A stretch of DNA of 64,000 bases from Monoplex corrugatus (Eukaryota > Mollusca > Gastropoda > Littorinimorpha > Ranellidae), in the NCBI GenBank assembly GCA_030674185.1, contig CM060312.1, positions 5,705,028-5,769,027 on the forward strand, read 5' to 3'. The translations under genes were made by a program, and so were the position numbers. This document shows positions 1 through 8,369 of this stretch, piece by piece. The notes beneath the pieces are model-generated. The model had not been told where the DNA came from. It made no database searches and saw nothing but the letters and a program-made list of their open reading frames with translations. Position 1 is the stretch's first letter. Each line of letters starts with the position of its first letter.

Positions 1-133
1 GCAGTGGGGCCATTTCGCCTCAACGCTCGCAGACAGGCGCGCGCAGTCTATATCTTAGATGTCTGTGGTTAATACACAATCTGAAGCCACTGTTTACAGA
101 AAACATGTACTGCAACAGGAGAAGAAATGATGA
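1..133. other. Left edge, unassigned
   Basis: Bases 1-52 are richer in G+C than the surroundings. On the minus strand a TAG at about 50-52 precedes a GC-rich stretch that could be the next II-III linker exon. None of the frames compatible with the phase of exon e12 gives a recognisable Cav1 sequence, and the frame matching its AG| end reaches a stop. I leave it uncalled. Confidence 0.2.
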
Positions 134-395
134 TACTATTATCGTCATCATCATGTGCCATGCTGCATGGTGTTGGCAATCATGGCCCTCCATACAAATC
201 TATCTTTTGTCGCTGTAAGTACATCTCCCATCCTCTCTGTCTTCATCCACTCTGCAAGTCTGTCTAGTATTTTCTCCCTGGGTCTACCTGGTGCTCTTTT
301 TCCCTCCAGCTTTCCTGTTGTGACTAGGACTTCAAATTTCCGTTGCCTCATAAAATATCCTATGAATGTTGTTTGTTTTTCCCTATCTCTTCATT
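134..395 (-). mobile_element. LINE 3' end fragment (reverse transcriptase C-terminus)
   Basis: The minus strand reads [22 protein letters not shown] sequence ([20 protein letters not shown]) and ends WRAMIANTMQHGT, followed by a short (GAT)n tail at 134-155. The same C-terminal module occurs at 3864-4460, 4463-5178, 24131-24556 and 58868-59312. It is the tail of a non-LTR retrotransposon ORF2, truncated at its 5' side. It lies in the intron downstream of exon e12. Confidence 0.8.
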
Positions 396-466
396 AATGT
401 TACTGATGCTGTAACAGAAATCAAATGAACAGTGAGTAGCCCATGTAGAAAATGCTAATAAGTCAC

Positions 467-579
467 CTTCTGCTGCGCTGACTTCTGTTACTGGGATGGC
501 GACTCAAGTGTTCTTTTGTCTCGCTCTCATCATTGTTATCATTGCCGTTGACATCAACGCCTTCATCTTCTTCATTGTT
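467..579 (-). CDS. Cav1: Cav1 exon e12: II-III linker, acidic segment
   Basis: This exon encodes 37 residues plus two bases: NNEEDEGVDVNGNDNNDE, then SETKEHLSRHPSNRSQRSR. It is acidic and Asn-rich at first, then basic and Ser-rich. The acceptor is a good pyrimidine tract ending TTTTCAG and the donor is AAG|GTGACT. It joins e11 in phase 0. The sequence is the low-conservation cytoplasmic II-III linker, so the assignment rests on phase, splice sites and coding character rather than on a conserved domain. An alternative donor at CCCA|GTAACA exists. The serine/arginine stretch (HLSRHPSNRSQRSR) could be a kinase target, which is inference only. Confidence 0.72.
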
Positions 580-1054
580 CTGAAAAGAAAGTATTTCACA
601 TAGTTGGCAGGAGTAAGATCTAAAATGATCAAAATCAACGTAATGTGTCAAATGAGCTTTCTCCCCAAAGATGCCTCTTTCACTGTCATCTGTCTGTCTG
701 TTCTTTTAACATATGAGCCTTCTGAATAAGGATACAAGTGTAAGTTCCTTAAGAAATATGAACACATTTCATCTAATGATTTACTTGAAAAATATGAATG
801 TGTTTTACTTACACAATGAATACATATTCAACAGATCTCAGACAATAAAATGCAAAAGCGCAAATTAGCAATGTCACTAAATCTGATGCATCTTTTTATT
901 TTCAAACTGAACCAGCAAGTAACATTTCATCTCTTTCGTCTCTGCCAATTTATAGAAAGGTTTTAAGATATGTCAAGTGTGGACAGACTGCCCCCATGTC
1001 TTTGTGACCTGTGCACATGAAAGATTTACTCTTCAAATGCAACATACTACATCC
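580..1054. other. Intron between e11 and e12, unique AT-rich DNA
   Basis: No coding sequence, repeat or RNA gene is visible apart from the polypyrimidine tract of the e12 acceptor next to base 580. Confidence 0.6.
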
Positions 1055-1490
1055 CAACTCACTTATCTGTTTGACATAAATCATCTAACTCACAATATGT
1101 TTACTCTGCACTATCTCAATGCATGATACAAAGTCAACTCACTTATCTGTTTGACATAAACCATCTAACTCACAATATGTTTACTCTGCACTATCTCAAT
1201 GCATGATACAAAGTCAACTCACTTATCTGTTTGACATAAACCATCTAACTCACAATATGTTTACTCTGCACTATCTCAATGCATGATACAAAGTCAACTC
1301 ACTTATCTGTTTGACATAAACCATCTAACTCACAATATGTTTACTCTGCACTATCTCAATGCATGATACAAAGTCATATATCTGTTGCATAAACCATACT
1401 CACATATGTTTACTCTGCACTATCAATGCATGATACAAGTCAAATACTTTGTGAGTAAACCATCTACTTCACAATATGATTCCATCTCAG
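1055..1490. repeat. 80 bp tandem repeat, about 5 copies
   Basis: An 80 bp unit beginning CAACTCACTTATCTGTTTGA repeats at 1135, 1215 and 1295 almost without change, with a slightly variant first copy from about 1055. A fifth, decayed copy with many single-base deletions spans 1375-1490. The three central copies are nearly identical, so the expansion is recent. Confidence 0.93.
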
Positions 1491-1659
1491 CTTTCATCTA
1501 CTAATGAAATGAAATATGTCAACACAGGTATCAGTAGGTCAGGTTATGGAATCACACAGATATACAAACCAAAGAAGCATTTCCATCCAATCCAGACTAC
1601 TGGACTTACCATCTGAACAAAAACCATGCTTGACCATTCAAAACAAATGTGGCTGCCCG

Positions 1660-1981
1660 CGTTCAAGTAAACAGGAACCACAAAAAACATGGAAAAAAGA
1701 ATAAGAATGTGTATTTAATACAAAGACAAGACAGGCGCAAATTTTCGGCCAACTGGCCTTTGTCCAAGCGTAAGATCACAATCAAACAAACACCAGATAC
1801 AAAAATTAGGAGAAAAAGACTGAAACTTTCCTGTGCTCTTTTTTTTGTATCTGGTGTTTGTTTGTTTGTGATCTTACGCTTGACAAAGGCCAGTTGGCCG
1901 AAAATTTGCGCCTGTCTTGTCCTGTTGTATTAAATACACATTCTTATTCTTTTTTCGTGTTTTTTCTGGTTCATGCTTGAA
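1660..1981. repeat. Long inverted repeat of a dispersed element carrying GGCCAACTGGCC
   Basis: The left arm (about 1660-1805) and right arm (about 1842-1981) are near-perfect reverse complements of roughly 140 bp around a spacer of about 36 bp. Both arms contain the core GGCCAACTGGCCTTTGTC followed by CAAGCGTAAGATCACA. Single copies of the same element lie at 13915-14060 and 25195-25425. It is therefore a head-to-head pair of a dispersed repeat, able to fold into a long hairpin in the pre-mRNA. Confidence 0.85.
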
Positions 1982-2123
1982 CATGAAAGAAAAAAACAAC
2001 AAAAACAAAAACGAAAAAAGAGATGCACAAATTTAACTGTAGACTGATACAAACTACAATCTTGAGATGATCTCAGAGGCAGTCTCACACAGCCAGAGAC
2101 TTAGCTCCACGCTCGGTACGAAC

Positions 2124-2275
2124 CTGGCCATCCTTTTCAGGAGATTTACTCTTGGAGCGGCGTATAGATCGTGTCCGTTCTTTCTCCTCCTCTTTCTCCT
2201 GTTCAATCTCAGTCAAGCTCTGGGCATCAGCCAAGTTGTCCACAGCGATAGCCAAGAAGACATTCAGCAGGATAT
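2124..2275 (-). CDS. Cav1: Cav1 exon e11: end of IIS6 and start of II-III linker
   Basis: The first two bases complete a Tyr codon begun in e10. The exon then reads [20 protein letters not shown], followed by [20 protein letters not shown] and [27 protein letters not shown] is the highly conserved cytoplasmic half of IIS6, which forms the inner gate. The charged tail starts the II-III linker. The acceptor is AATCAG and the donor CAG|GTTCGT. The open frame runs on past this donor for 13 codons, and a later donor at GCTAA|GTCTCT would break the frame into e12, so I chose the GTTCGT site. Confidence 0.9.
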
Positions 2276-2507
2276 CTGATTCTGTCAAGGTCTAAATCTT
2301 TACGTCACTACAGCTGGGATCACTGTTTCTCATTATACCAAGGATTCCTGAGTAAGAGACACTTTGTTTTGTAGAGATAGTGTAGTGCATGTGGTCTTCT
2401 ATTTACTGTAAAATACACAATTTAAGTTAAGCTTTTGTGAATATTGTTCAATCACAGACAAACTTTTTTTTAACAAACATCCACACCCACATAACCACCA
2501 CCAACCA

Positions 2508-2508
<1 letters not shown>

Positions 2509-2547
<39 letters not shown>
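2509..2547. repeat. (CA)n microsatellite
   Basis: An uninterrupted CA run of about 39 bases lies in the intron between e10 and e11. Confidence 0.95.
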
Positions 2548-2548
<1 letters not shown>

Positions 2549-2796
2549 ACACAACACACACAGTTTACCACAACTAACAGTACATGCACATGCACACACC
2601 AAGTTTCAGTTTATTCAAGAAAAATCTGTGGATGACTCCATATGCACTAAACATCTAGCAAGCAACAGCAAACTAATTGTAGCTGAAGTAAATCTATGCA
2701 TAAATCTTAAAAGTTCATATAATAATTCTTACACTCTCCAAACATTTACAATCAAATACAAAAATTCAGCAAATAAACTTGGCACTGAAAGGATAC

Positions 2797-2917
2797 AGTT
2801 ACCACAGATGAAGAGGACAACAAAGTAGAGACAGACGATGACACCAATACTGCTAACACCTCCATAGGCTCGGATTCCGTGATACATCACCACATTCCAG
2901 TCCTCACCGGTCAATAT
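2797..2917 (-). CDS. Cav1: Cav1 exon e10: domain II selectivity filter and start of IIS6
   Basis: The exon encodes [20 protein letters not shown] then [20 protein letters not shown] and one base of the next codon. The Glu in TGEDWN is the domain II selectivity-filter glutamate, the EEEE-locus residue that makes the pore Ca2+-selective. [15 protein letters not shown] is the outer part of IIS6. It starts in phase 0 after e9 (LLTVFQ). The acceptor (GTGGATCAG) has a weak pyrimidine tract. The frame needs the donor AACT|GTATCC to restore GNY|ILL; this is a poor donor, and the stronger-looking GTAACT five bases upstream breaks the frame. Confidence 0.92.
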
Positions 2918-3190
2918 CTGATCCACATATGGTCATCATAACAACACTGAACATAACAGCCACCCATACATATAAGCATTGTCATACCTATAAGGTTTTA
3001 AAAACACAGGAAAAAACAGTACTCACATAAAACCTAACACAAATTTTTTTATTGAAACAAAAGCATCCTCCCTTAACTTAAAAATAATATGTATAACAAT
3101 ATAAAAAAGCCCAAAACAAAACTAAAAAAAAACAACCCAAAAAACGAAAACTGGAAAAAATTACAGTGACTTAAAAGCTCTTCTTTTTGC
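2918..3190. other. Intron sequence between e9 and e10
   Basis: AT-rich DNA without recognisable genes or repeats, apart from A-rich stretches around 3110-3160. Confidence 0.5.
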
Positions 3191-3525
3191 TTAACCCCTT
3201 CACCACCAGTGATTCTAGAATGTTAAAGTCCTCAGCGCCAGCTGTTTTACAGAAAAAACAAGAAAAATGCACCTACTGATTTCAAACGACTGTAACTTTC
3301 CTGTTTCTCAACCAAATTGCTTTCTGTTTTTTTTTAAAAGAAAGAAGAATGACTGGAGTTTGGGATTATGCAACAATAAAGTATGTTTATGCAACTGACT
3401 GATTTAAGAGCACAATTAAGAGCAGCGAGTCAGAGAGTAACAGACCCTATTGTTGTCGCGTTTTGGCGACATTGGCGGTCGGTCGTACTGTCGCCAAAAC
3501 GCGCCATCGGTGGTGAAAGGGTTAA
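3191..3525. mobile_element. TTAA-bounded MITE, 335 bp
   Basis: The element starts TTAACCCCTTCACCACC and ends GGTGGTGAAAGGGTTAA, giving terminal inverted repeats bounded by TTAA. Near the right end a second palindrome (GCGTTTTGGCGACA ... TGTCGCCAAAACGC, 3459-3504) can form a hairpin. TTAA target sites and CCC-starting termini are typical of piggyBac-type elements; it has no transposase and would need one in trans. It is a different subfamily from the TTAACCCTTTGACTCCC copies elsewhere in the window. Confidence 0.8.
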
Positions 3526-3650
3526 AGCCCAGCCAGCTACACTGAGCCATATCAGGGCTACAACCATCTCAACAAGTACACCATACTTCACTGTGTAAAA
3601 AAAAAACCTGAAAAAGAAAATAAGTACACATAAATATGTAACTCTGTGAA
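3526..3650 (+). repeat. Head fragment of the AGCCCAGCC dispersed repeat family
   Basis: It begins AGCCCAGCCAGCTACACTGA and continues with CATATCAGGGCTACAACC, matching the start of the longer copies at 12400, 16185, 33318 and 42280. Only the first about 125 bp are present. It abuts the MITE at 3191-3525, whose last TTAA overlaps its first bases, so the MITE probably inserted into it. Confidence 0.7.
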
Positions 3651-3863
3651 AAGTCAATGGGGCAATGCACTAAAGAACTGTTCACCACATTCCTCCAGCT
3701 ATGTTGGTTGTGTGCCAAAACGTTGATTTCTGCAAAAGTTTCTTTCTCCATTTTGCATGATGCCAGTCTACTGGTTTTTCTATCTTCCCCTCTGTCTCAC
3801 TCCCTCCACAGTTCTCTGGAGGATTTATTTAGCAAGTCCACTGGATCTTGTTTTGTATGGCCT

Positions 3864-4460
3864 TGACACAGGTTGATATGTTTAAATATCTGGGAACAAT
3901 CATCTCACCAGACGTGCAGATGCACATCAGAAATAGCCAGCAGAATCGGCCAAGCCAAAACAGCATTCAAGAAGATGAAAAGCAATCTTACAACAAATGC
4001 CTATCAATTAACATCAGGAATGGAGTTCCTGAATGTTACATAGAACCGATAATGTTATATGGCTGTGAGGCATGGACAGTCAACAAGCAAAACCAGAACA
4101 AGATTGAGGCAGCCGAAATGTGGTTTCTATGAAGAATGCTGAGAGTTCCATGGACAGCAAAGAAAACAAACGAGACAGTCTTGATGGAGGCAGACACAAG
4201 AAGATCATTCATAAGGAAGACTAGAAAAAGACAGGCAACATTTGTAGGCCATTTTATGAAGAAAGGGGAAATAGAGCACCCTGTTACAACAAGAAAGCTG
4301 GAGGGAAAGAGAGCACCAGGTAGACCCAGGGAAAAAATATTGGACGGACCTGCAGAGTGGCTGAGGACAGAGAGGGTGGAGGATGTGCTTGCGGCAACAA
4401 GGGATAAATACATATGGAGGGCCATGATTGCCAACGCCATTCAGCAGGGCACCTGATGAT
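3864..4460 (+). mobile_element. LINE fragment, reverse transcriptase C-terminal region
   Basis: The plus strand reads VDMFKYLGTIISPD, IEPIMLYGCEAWTVNKQNQN, then a stop, then [40 protein letters not shown] and [13 protein letters not shown]. This is the thumb and C-terminal region of a non-LTR retrotransposon ORF2 (KYLGTIIS and LYGCEAW are family hallmarks). It is broken by a stop at about 4130 and by frame changes around 3920-3990. A short GATGAT tail ends it at 4460, directly before the next element. It is 5' truncated and inactive. Confidence 0.87.
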
Positions 4461-4462
4461 GA

Positions 4463-5178
4463 AACCACATCTTGGCTGCCTCAATCTTGTTCTGGCTTTT
4501 CGTGTTGACTGTCCATGCCTCACAACCGTATAACATTATCGGTTATATACAACATTCGAGAACTTCTTCCTGATGTTAATTGATAGGCATTTGTTGGTAA
4601 GAATGCTTTTCATCTTCTTGAATGCTGTTTTGGCTTGGCCAATTATGTTGGCCATTTCTGATGTGCATCTGCCATCTGGTGAGATGATCGTTCCCAGATA
4701 TTTAAACTTATCAACCTGTCTCAAGGTTGTGCCATTTGCCCTCATGGACAGTTAATATCATCAGTAATGGAGGGGTTATAGCTGGCCATCAATTTGATTT
4801 TACCAGCACTGATTTCCATGCCATATCTTGATGTTTCATCCAGTCTTTTAACAAGCATGGGAGTTCTTGCTCGCTGCATGCCTGGCCATCAGTATCACCT
4901 GGGAAACAAAGGTTTGTGATGGTTCTTCCTCCAATGCTGAGTGTGCTGACAAAGTGCACCTGGCCACAACAGGAAAGCTGGAGGGAAAGAGAGCACTAGG
5001 CAGACCCAGGGAAAAAATACTGGACGGACTTGCAGGATGGCTGAGGGCAGAGAGGGTGGAAGATGTGCTTGTGGCAACAAGGGATAGATACATATGGAGG
5101 GCCATGATCGCCAACGCCATGTGGCAGGGCACGTAATGATGATGATGATTGATGATGATGACGATGATGATGATGATG
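4463..5178 (+). mobile_element. Same LINE family, 5'-inverted (twin-priming-like) copy
   Basis: Bases 4463 to about 4957 hold the upstream part of the ORF in minus orientation: [15 protein letters not shown] sequence ([19 protein letters not shown]), then VDKFKYLGTIISPDGRCTSE and CEAWTVN. From about 4957 the 3' part follows in plus orientation ([17 protein letters not shown] ... [13 protein letters not shown]) with a (GAT)n tail to 5178. About 165 bp of the element between the two segments are missing. An inverted 5' segment joined to a sense 3' segment with a deletion is the signature of twin priming. The catalytic FADD-type box reads FPGD, so it is inactive. Confidence 0.82.
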
Positions 5179-5186
5179 CACTTTAC

Positions 5187-5394
5187 CTGGAACACGGTCA
5201 GCAAGGACTGCCAGAAGGTGTCAAAGTTGCTGCGTGGCGTGGCTTCCTTCTCAAAATTGAAGCGTCCGCCAAACAGCTGCATGCCCAGCAGTGCACAGAT
5301 GACGATGAAGAGAAACAGCAGAAGCAACAGACTGGCAATAGATCGCATACTGTTGAGCAGTGAAGCCACCAGATTCCTCAGGGAGGACCAGTAC
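5187..5394 (-). CDS. Cav1: Cav1 exon e9: IIS4-S5 linker, IIS5 and pore turret
   Basis: The exon completes an Arg codon and reads [20 protein letters not shown], then [40 protein letters not shown] and WQSLLTVFQ. This is the IIS4-S5 linker, the hydrophobic IIS5 helix, the extracellular turret and the first pore helix of domain II, close to known Cav1 channels ([17 protein letters not shown]). The acceptor is GACCCACAG and the donor CAG|GTAAAG. It ends in phase 0 before the e10 filter. Eight bases beyond the exon edge the intron becomes the (ATC)n tail of the LINE at 4463-5178. Confidence 0.96.
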
Positions 5395-5607
5395 CTGTGG
5401 GTCATAGTGCAAACAGGTGTCACAGTCCATCAAACTGCCAACTGTTCAGGTATCTTCATTGGTACATTATGTTGGTAACATTTTTTTCTTTTTTTCTTTT
5501 TTAGGATCATCACACCCAGGGAGGTTACATATGTGCTCAACTTTTTTTATCGTCCCATTTTCTACACCATCTCAATGGCCGCAGAAACTAGTACATTTTT
5601 TTTTCTT

Positions 5608-5994
5608 ACAATGCGATGAATGTGATGTCGACGACAATGATAATCATGATGCTATAGAGTTCCATATAGGATTAAGACTACGTGACAGGGCTATACTCTA
5701 CGCTTACTATCATAATATATCCTGGTGTCAACCAGGCCCAAGAGATACAGACACCTACAGCGCTGGTAAGAAGATCAGAGCAACACCCTCAATGATTAAT
5801 CTATGAAGTGGATGAGACTCAACTGTGTGGTCCCAGTCTTCCCAATGAGCCCATATCACGCTCAACTCTGGGTAGGAGCCAGTTAGAGCAGAAAAATCCC
5901 ACACTGATTTTTGAAGGGACTGATGGGGATTCGAACCCACAACCTTCCAGTCTGAAATCTGTTGCGTTAACCTCTAAACCACGGTGACTGGTGA
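5608..5994 (-). mobile_element. tRNA-derived SINE (family A), full-length copy
   Basis: On the minus strand the head at about 5994-5930 resembles a tRNA. It has an A-box-like CCGTGGTTTAGAGGTTAACG and a B-box-like GGTTGTGGGTTCGAATCC. A body of about 270 bp follows, then an (ATC)n-type tail near 5608-5650. The copy at 43786-44140 has the same order of blocks. The A and B boxes would act as an internal RNA polymerase III promoter. It is non-autonomous. Confidence 0.83.
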
Positions 5995-6129
5995 TTATGT
6001 TTGTAACACTGTCTGTAGTACAAGGGTTATTCATACATTCTCCCACACTGCCACCTGTACAGGTATCACACACACCTATCACAGCCAGCTGTATGTGTAT
6101 CATTCACATTCTATCATGCTGTCAGACGC

Positions 6130-6715
6130 ATTTAGGAGAAAAGCTGACTGCACACAACCATATCAGGGCTATAACTATTTCAAAATATACACATCTTGTT
6201 GGGAAAAAAAATGCTGGAGAAAAAAATTAAGTACATATATCCATGCATGCGCACATAATCTAAGGATATGCAAGCACATATAATCTAAGGATATGCCTTT
6301 GACGTTGACCATTCCGTCAAATTTAACATCATGTATTTAAAAAAAAACAAATATGAATACAAATGTGAACATAGCTAAGGACACTAAAGCGTACACAAAA
6401 AATGGCCCAAGTTACCAAAAACTGCTTCTGCACATCACATTTCCTTAGAGCCAAACATGCAGTCAACAAATGTACCCAACTATCATTCCTAACAGAAAGT
6501 ATATAAGACTTTATAGAATACATACAGGTGAATGCGCCCCGTGGAGATGCCGGGGGTTCTTTCAGTATAAATAGCATCCCCACCTTCTGGAAATTTTGTG
6601 CTAGAAATTTCCTCTTTTCTGTCACTTTCTTTGTTTCTTCCTTATTCCTTTGCTTTCTGTCATTTCTTCCTATCATTTTCTGCCTTGCTGGTCCATTCTC
6701 CAATAGCCTCTGACA
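6130..6715 (+). repeat. AGCCCAGCC family copy with inverted 3' end
   Basis: The block up to about 6530 runs in the usual order (ATATCAGGGCTATAAC, GTTGACCATTCCGTC, AAAGTATATAAGACTTTATA, ACAGGTGAATG). The terminal block that should follow is instead present in reverse complement at about 6538-6715 (TATAAATAGCATCCCCACC, GTGCTAGAAATTTCCTC). The same terminal block lies in normal orientation at 7305-7495. The copy has been inverted or rearranged together with the insert at 6716-7304. Confidence 0.75.
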
Positions 6716-7304
6716 ACTAAGTCCAGCTCCTAGCCTGCTCGCGTGGCTTAGATATAAGCCCGGCGGAACTGCTACTACTGATAGGAGAAGGGGTGAAGGC
6801 GGGTTACTGGCGCCTGAAAACCAGTGCTTTGGGTAGATGGGGCTCATCAGTCTGGGAAGACAGCTCATCTAAGAGAAGGAAAACTTTGATTTCAAACCTC
6901 CGCTGCCTTGCGGCCATACCCACTCATAGGAAAGGCTTCGGGAGTCAACCCTGAGGAAAAATCCGGAGTCGGAGTCCCTAAGGCAGTTCGCAGTTGTCTA
7001 CAACCTCGTTCTGGCAACTCCTGCGTCGCCCCTGGTACCAGGCGTACAGGCCTCCGTCTTTCCCCTGGATTCTACTAGTGGCGAGGAGAGGGGGGACCTG
7101 CTACATGGGCAATAGCTCGTCCTCCATATTCACTTGCCCAGGCCTGCACCTGGAGAGGTCACTCCAGCTTCGCTGGTAACACAGCATCGACAAAACACGG
7201 AGAGTAGCAGATACCGGTTTTAAGCCTAGGCTTTTTTGGTGTAAGTGCACGTCATGACCACAACACCTCCTGGTGCAGACTATCATCTCCTGAGATGTAA
7301 AGAG
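6716..7304. other. GC-rich insert between two inverted repeat ends, LINE 5'-like
   Basis: This 590 bp block has clearly higher G+C content than its surroundings and no tandem structure. It includes CTCCGCTGCCTTGCGGCCAT, GTCAACCCTGAGGAAAAATC and CGGAGTCGGAGTCCCTAAGG. It resembles 5' leader sequence of invertebrate non-LTR elements as I remember it, but no endonuclease or reverse transcriptase frame follows. Short frames (such as one at 7105-7179) are not convincing genes. Confidence 0.4.
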
Positions 7305-7495
7305 GCCGACGACAGGTGAATGGACCAGCAAGGCACAAAATGATAGGAAGAGATGACAGAAAGCAAAGGAGGAAGGAAGAAACAAAGACAGTGACAGAAA
7401 AGAGGAAATTTCTAGCACAGAATTTCCAGAGGGTGGGGATACTGTTTATAATCAAAGACCCCCCCCCCCCCCCCACCCCCGACATCCCCAAGGCG
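7305..7495 (+). repeat. AGCCCAGCC family 3' end fragment with poly(C) tract
   Basis: It matches the 3' block of the family: GACAGAAAGCAAAGGAGGAA, GAAATTTCTAGCACAGAATT and GGTGGGGATACTGTTTATA. It ends in a run of 16 C at 7459-7474 where other copies have GAGCCCCC. It forms an inverted pair with 6538-6715 and lies about 35 bp from the donor side of exon e8. Confidence 0.8.
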
Positions 7496-7527
7496 GGAAA
7501 GCCTAACTCCTGCACTGGTCGTCCCAC

Positions 7528-7753
7528 CTGGTTGCCTTGAAGACTCGCAGCAGTCTGGCGCAGCGCAGCACAGACACACCCAGCGGGGGCATAACGTTGG
7601 TGTAGAGAAAGATCACCTCCAGGATGCTGCAGATCACCACAAAGCTGTCAAAGCGGTTGAAGAGGGAAACAAAGTAACCCTGGAAGCCCAAACTGTACAT
7701 CTTCAGCAGCATCTCCATCGTGAACAGCACCACAAAGAACAGGTTGGCGATCG
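7528..7753 (-). CDS. Cav1: Cav1 exon e8: IIS2, IIS3 and voltage sensor IIS4
   Basis: The exon reads [60 protein letters not shown] and [15 protein letters not shown]. It holds IIS2 with the conserved acidic residue of the charge-transfer centre (FTMEMLLK), IIS3 (NRFDSFVV) and the IIS4 gating charges ([15 protein letters not shown], basic residues mostly every third position). It joins e7 by G|CG (Ala) and e9 by AG|G (Arg). The acceptor is TATCCTTGCAG and the donor CAG|GTGGGA. Sequence and length fit Cav1 domain II. Confidence 0.96.
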
Positions 7754-7822
7754 CTGCAAGGATAACAGAAAAAAACACATAGATATGAAAAAAGATGAAA
7801 AGAAAATTAGGTATGCGTATTG

Positions 7823-8016
7823 TTCAACTCTTTGAGCCCCGCACCCTACCCAACAACTGCAAAAAAGTTAACCCTTTGACTCTCTAACCCTATCCACCAG
7901 CTTCCTGCAGGGCTGGTGGATAGGGGTGAAGGAGTCAAAGGATTACATTTTTGCTTTGCTAGCATTGTTGGCAGTGCAGGATGCTGGTGACCAAGGTGCA
8001 GGAGTCAAGAGATTAA
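7823..8016. mobile_element. Composite TTAA-type MITE, decayed
   Basis: It contains TTAACCCTTTGACTCTC at about 7869, the inner palindrome CCACCAGCTTCCTGCAGGGC with its complement, and ends GGAGTCAAGAGATTAA at 8016. The left terminus is diverged (TTCAACTCTTTGAGCCCCGC). It has the same nested layout as the best copy at 35012-35204. Confidence 0.75.
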
Positions 8017-8369
8017 ACTGTCCTGAATATGTCTGGTACCCATAAAACCCATCTCATCCTTTCCCATCTGCCCATCAATCCTTTTTTTTTTTTTTTCAAA
8101 TCATGTAGTCTATTAAAGCAAAGTGATAAAAAAGAGTTTTGACAGAAACTGTGTTATATACTGCATCTCAAGACCACTGGAACTTAGAGCCGTTCAGTTC
8201 AGTTCATACCGCATACAGGCAAGCCAACCACTAGAGCCATAGCAGGGCTAACACCAAGTTAAAAACAACTCCAAATTTATTGAAAAAGACAACCATTAAA
8301 AACTAGTCACATAGTCATCCTTTCTAATCTAAAAACATAAACAGTCTTTCCCATACATATGATCGTATC
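8017..8369. other. Intron between e7 and e8, mostly unique
   Basis: A short stretch (about 8195-8260, GAGCCATAGCAGGGCTAACA) recalls the head of the AGCCCAGCC repeat family. Nothing else is recognised. Confidence 0.4.

Noticed and set aside
1..52. Next II-III linker exon at the left edge
   Set aside because: GC content and an upstream TAG are suggestive, but frames compatible with the phase of e12 do not give recognisable Cav1 sequence.
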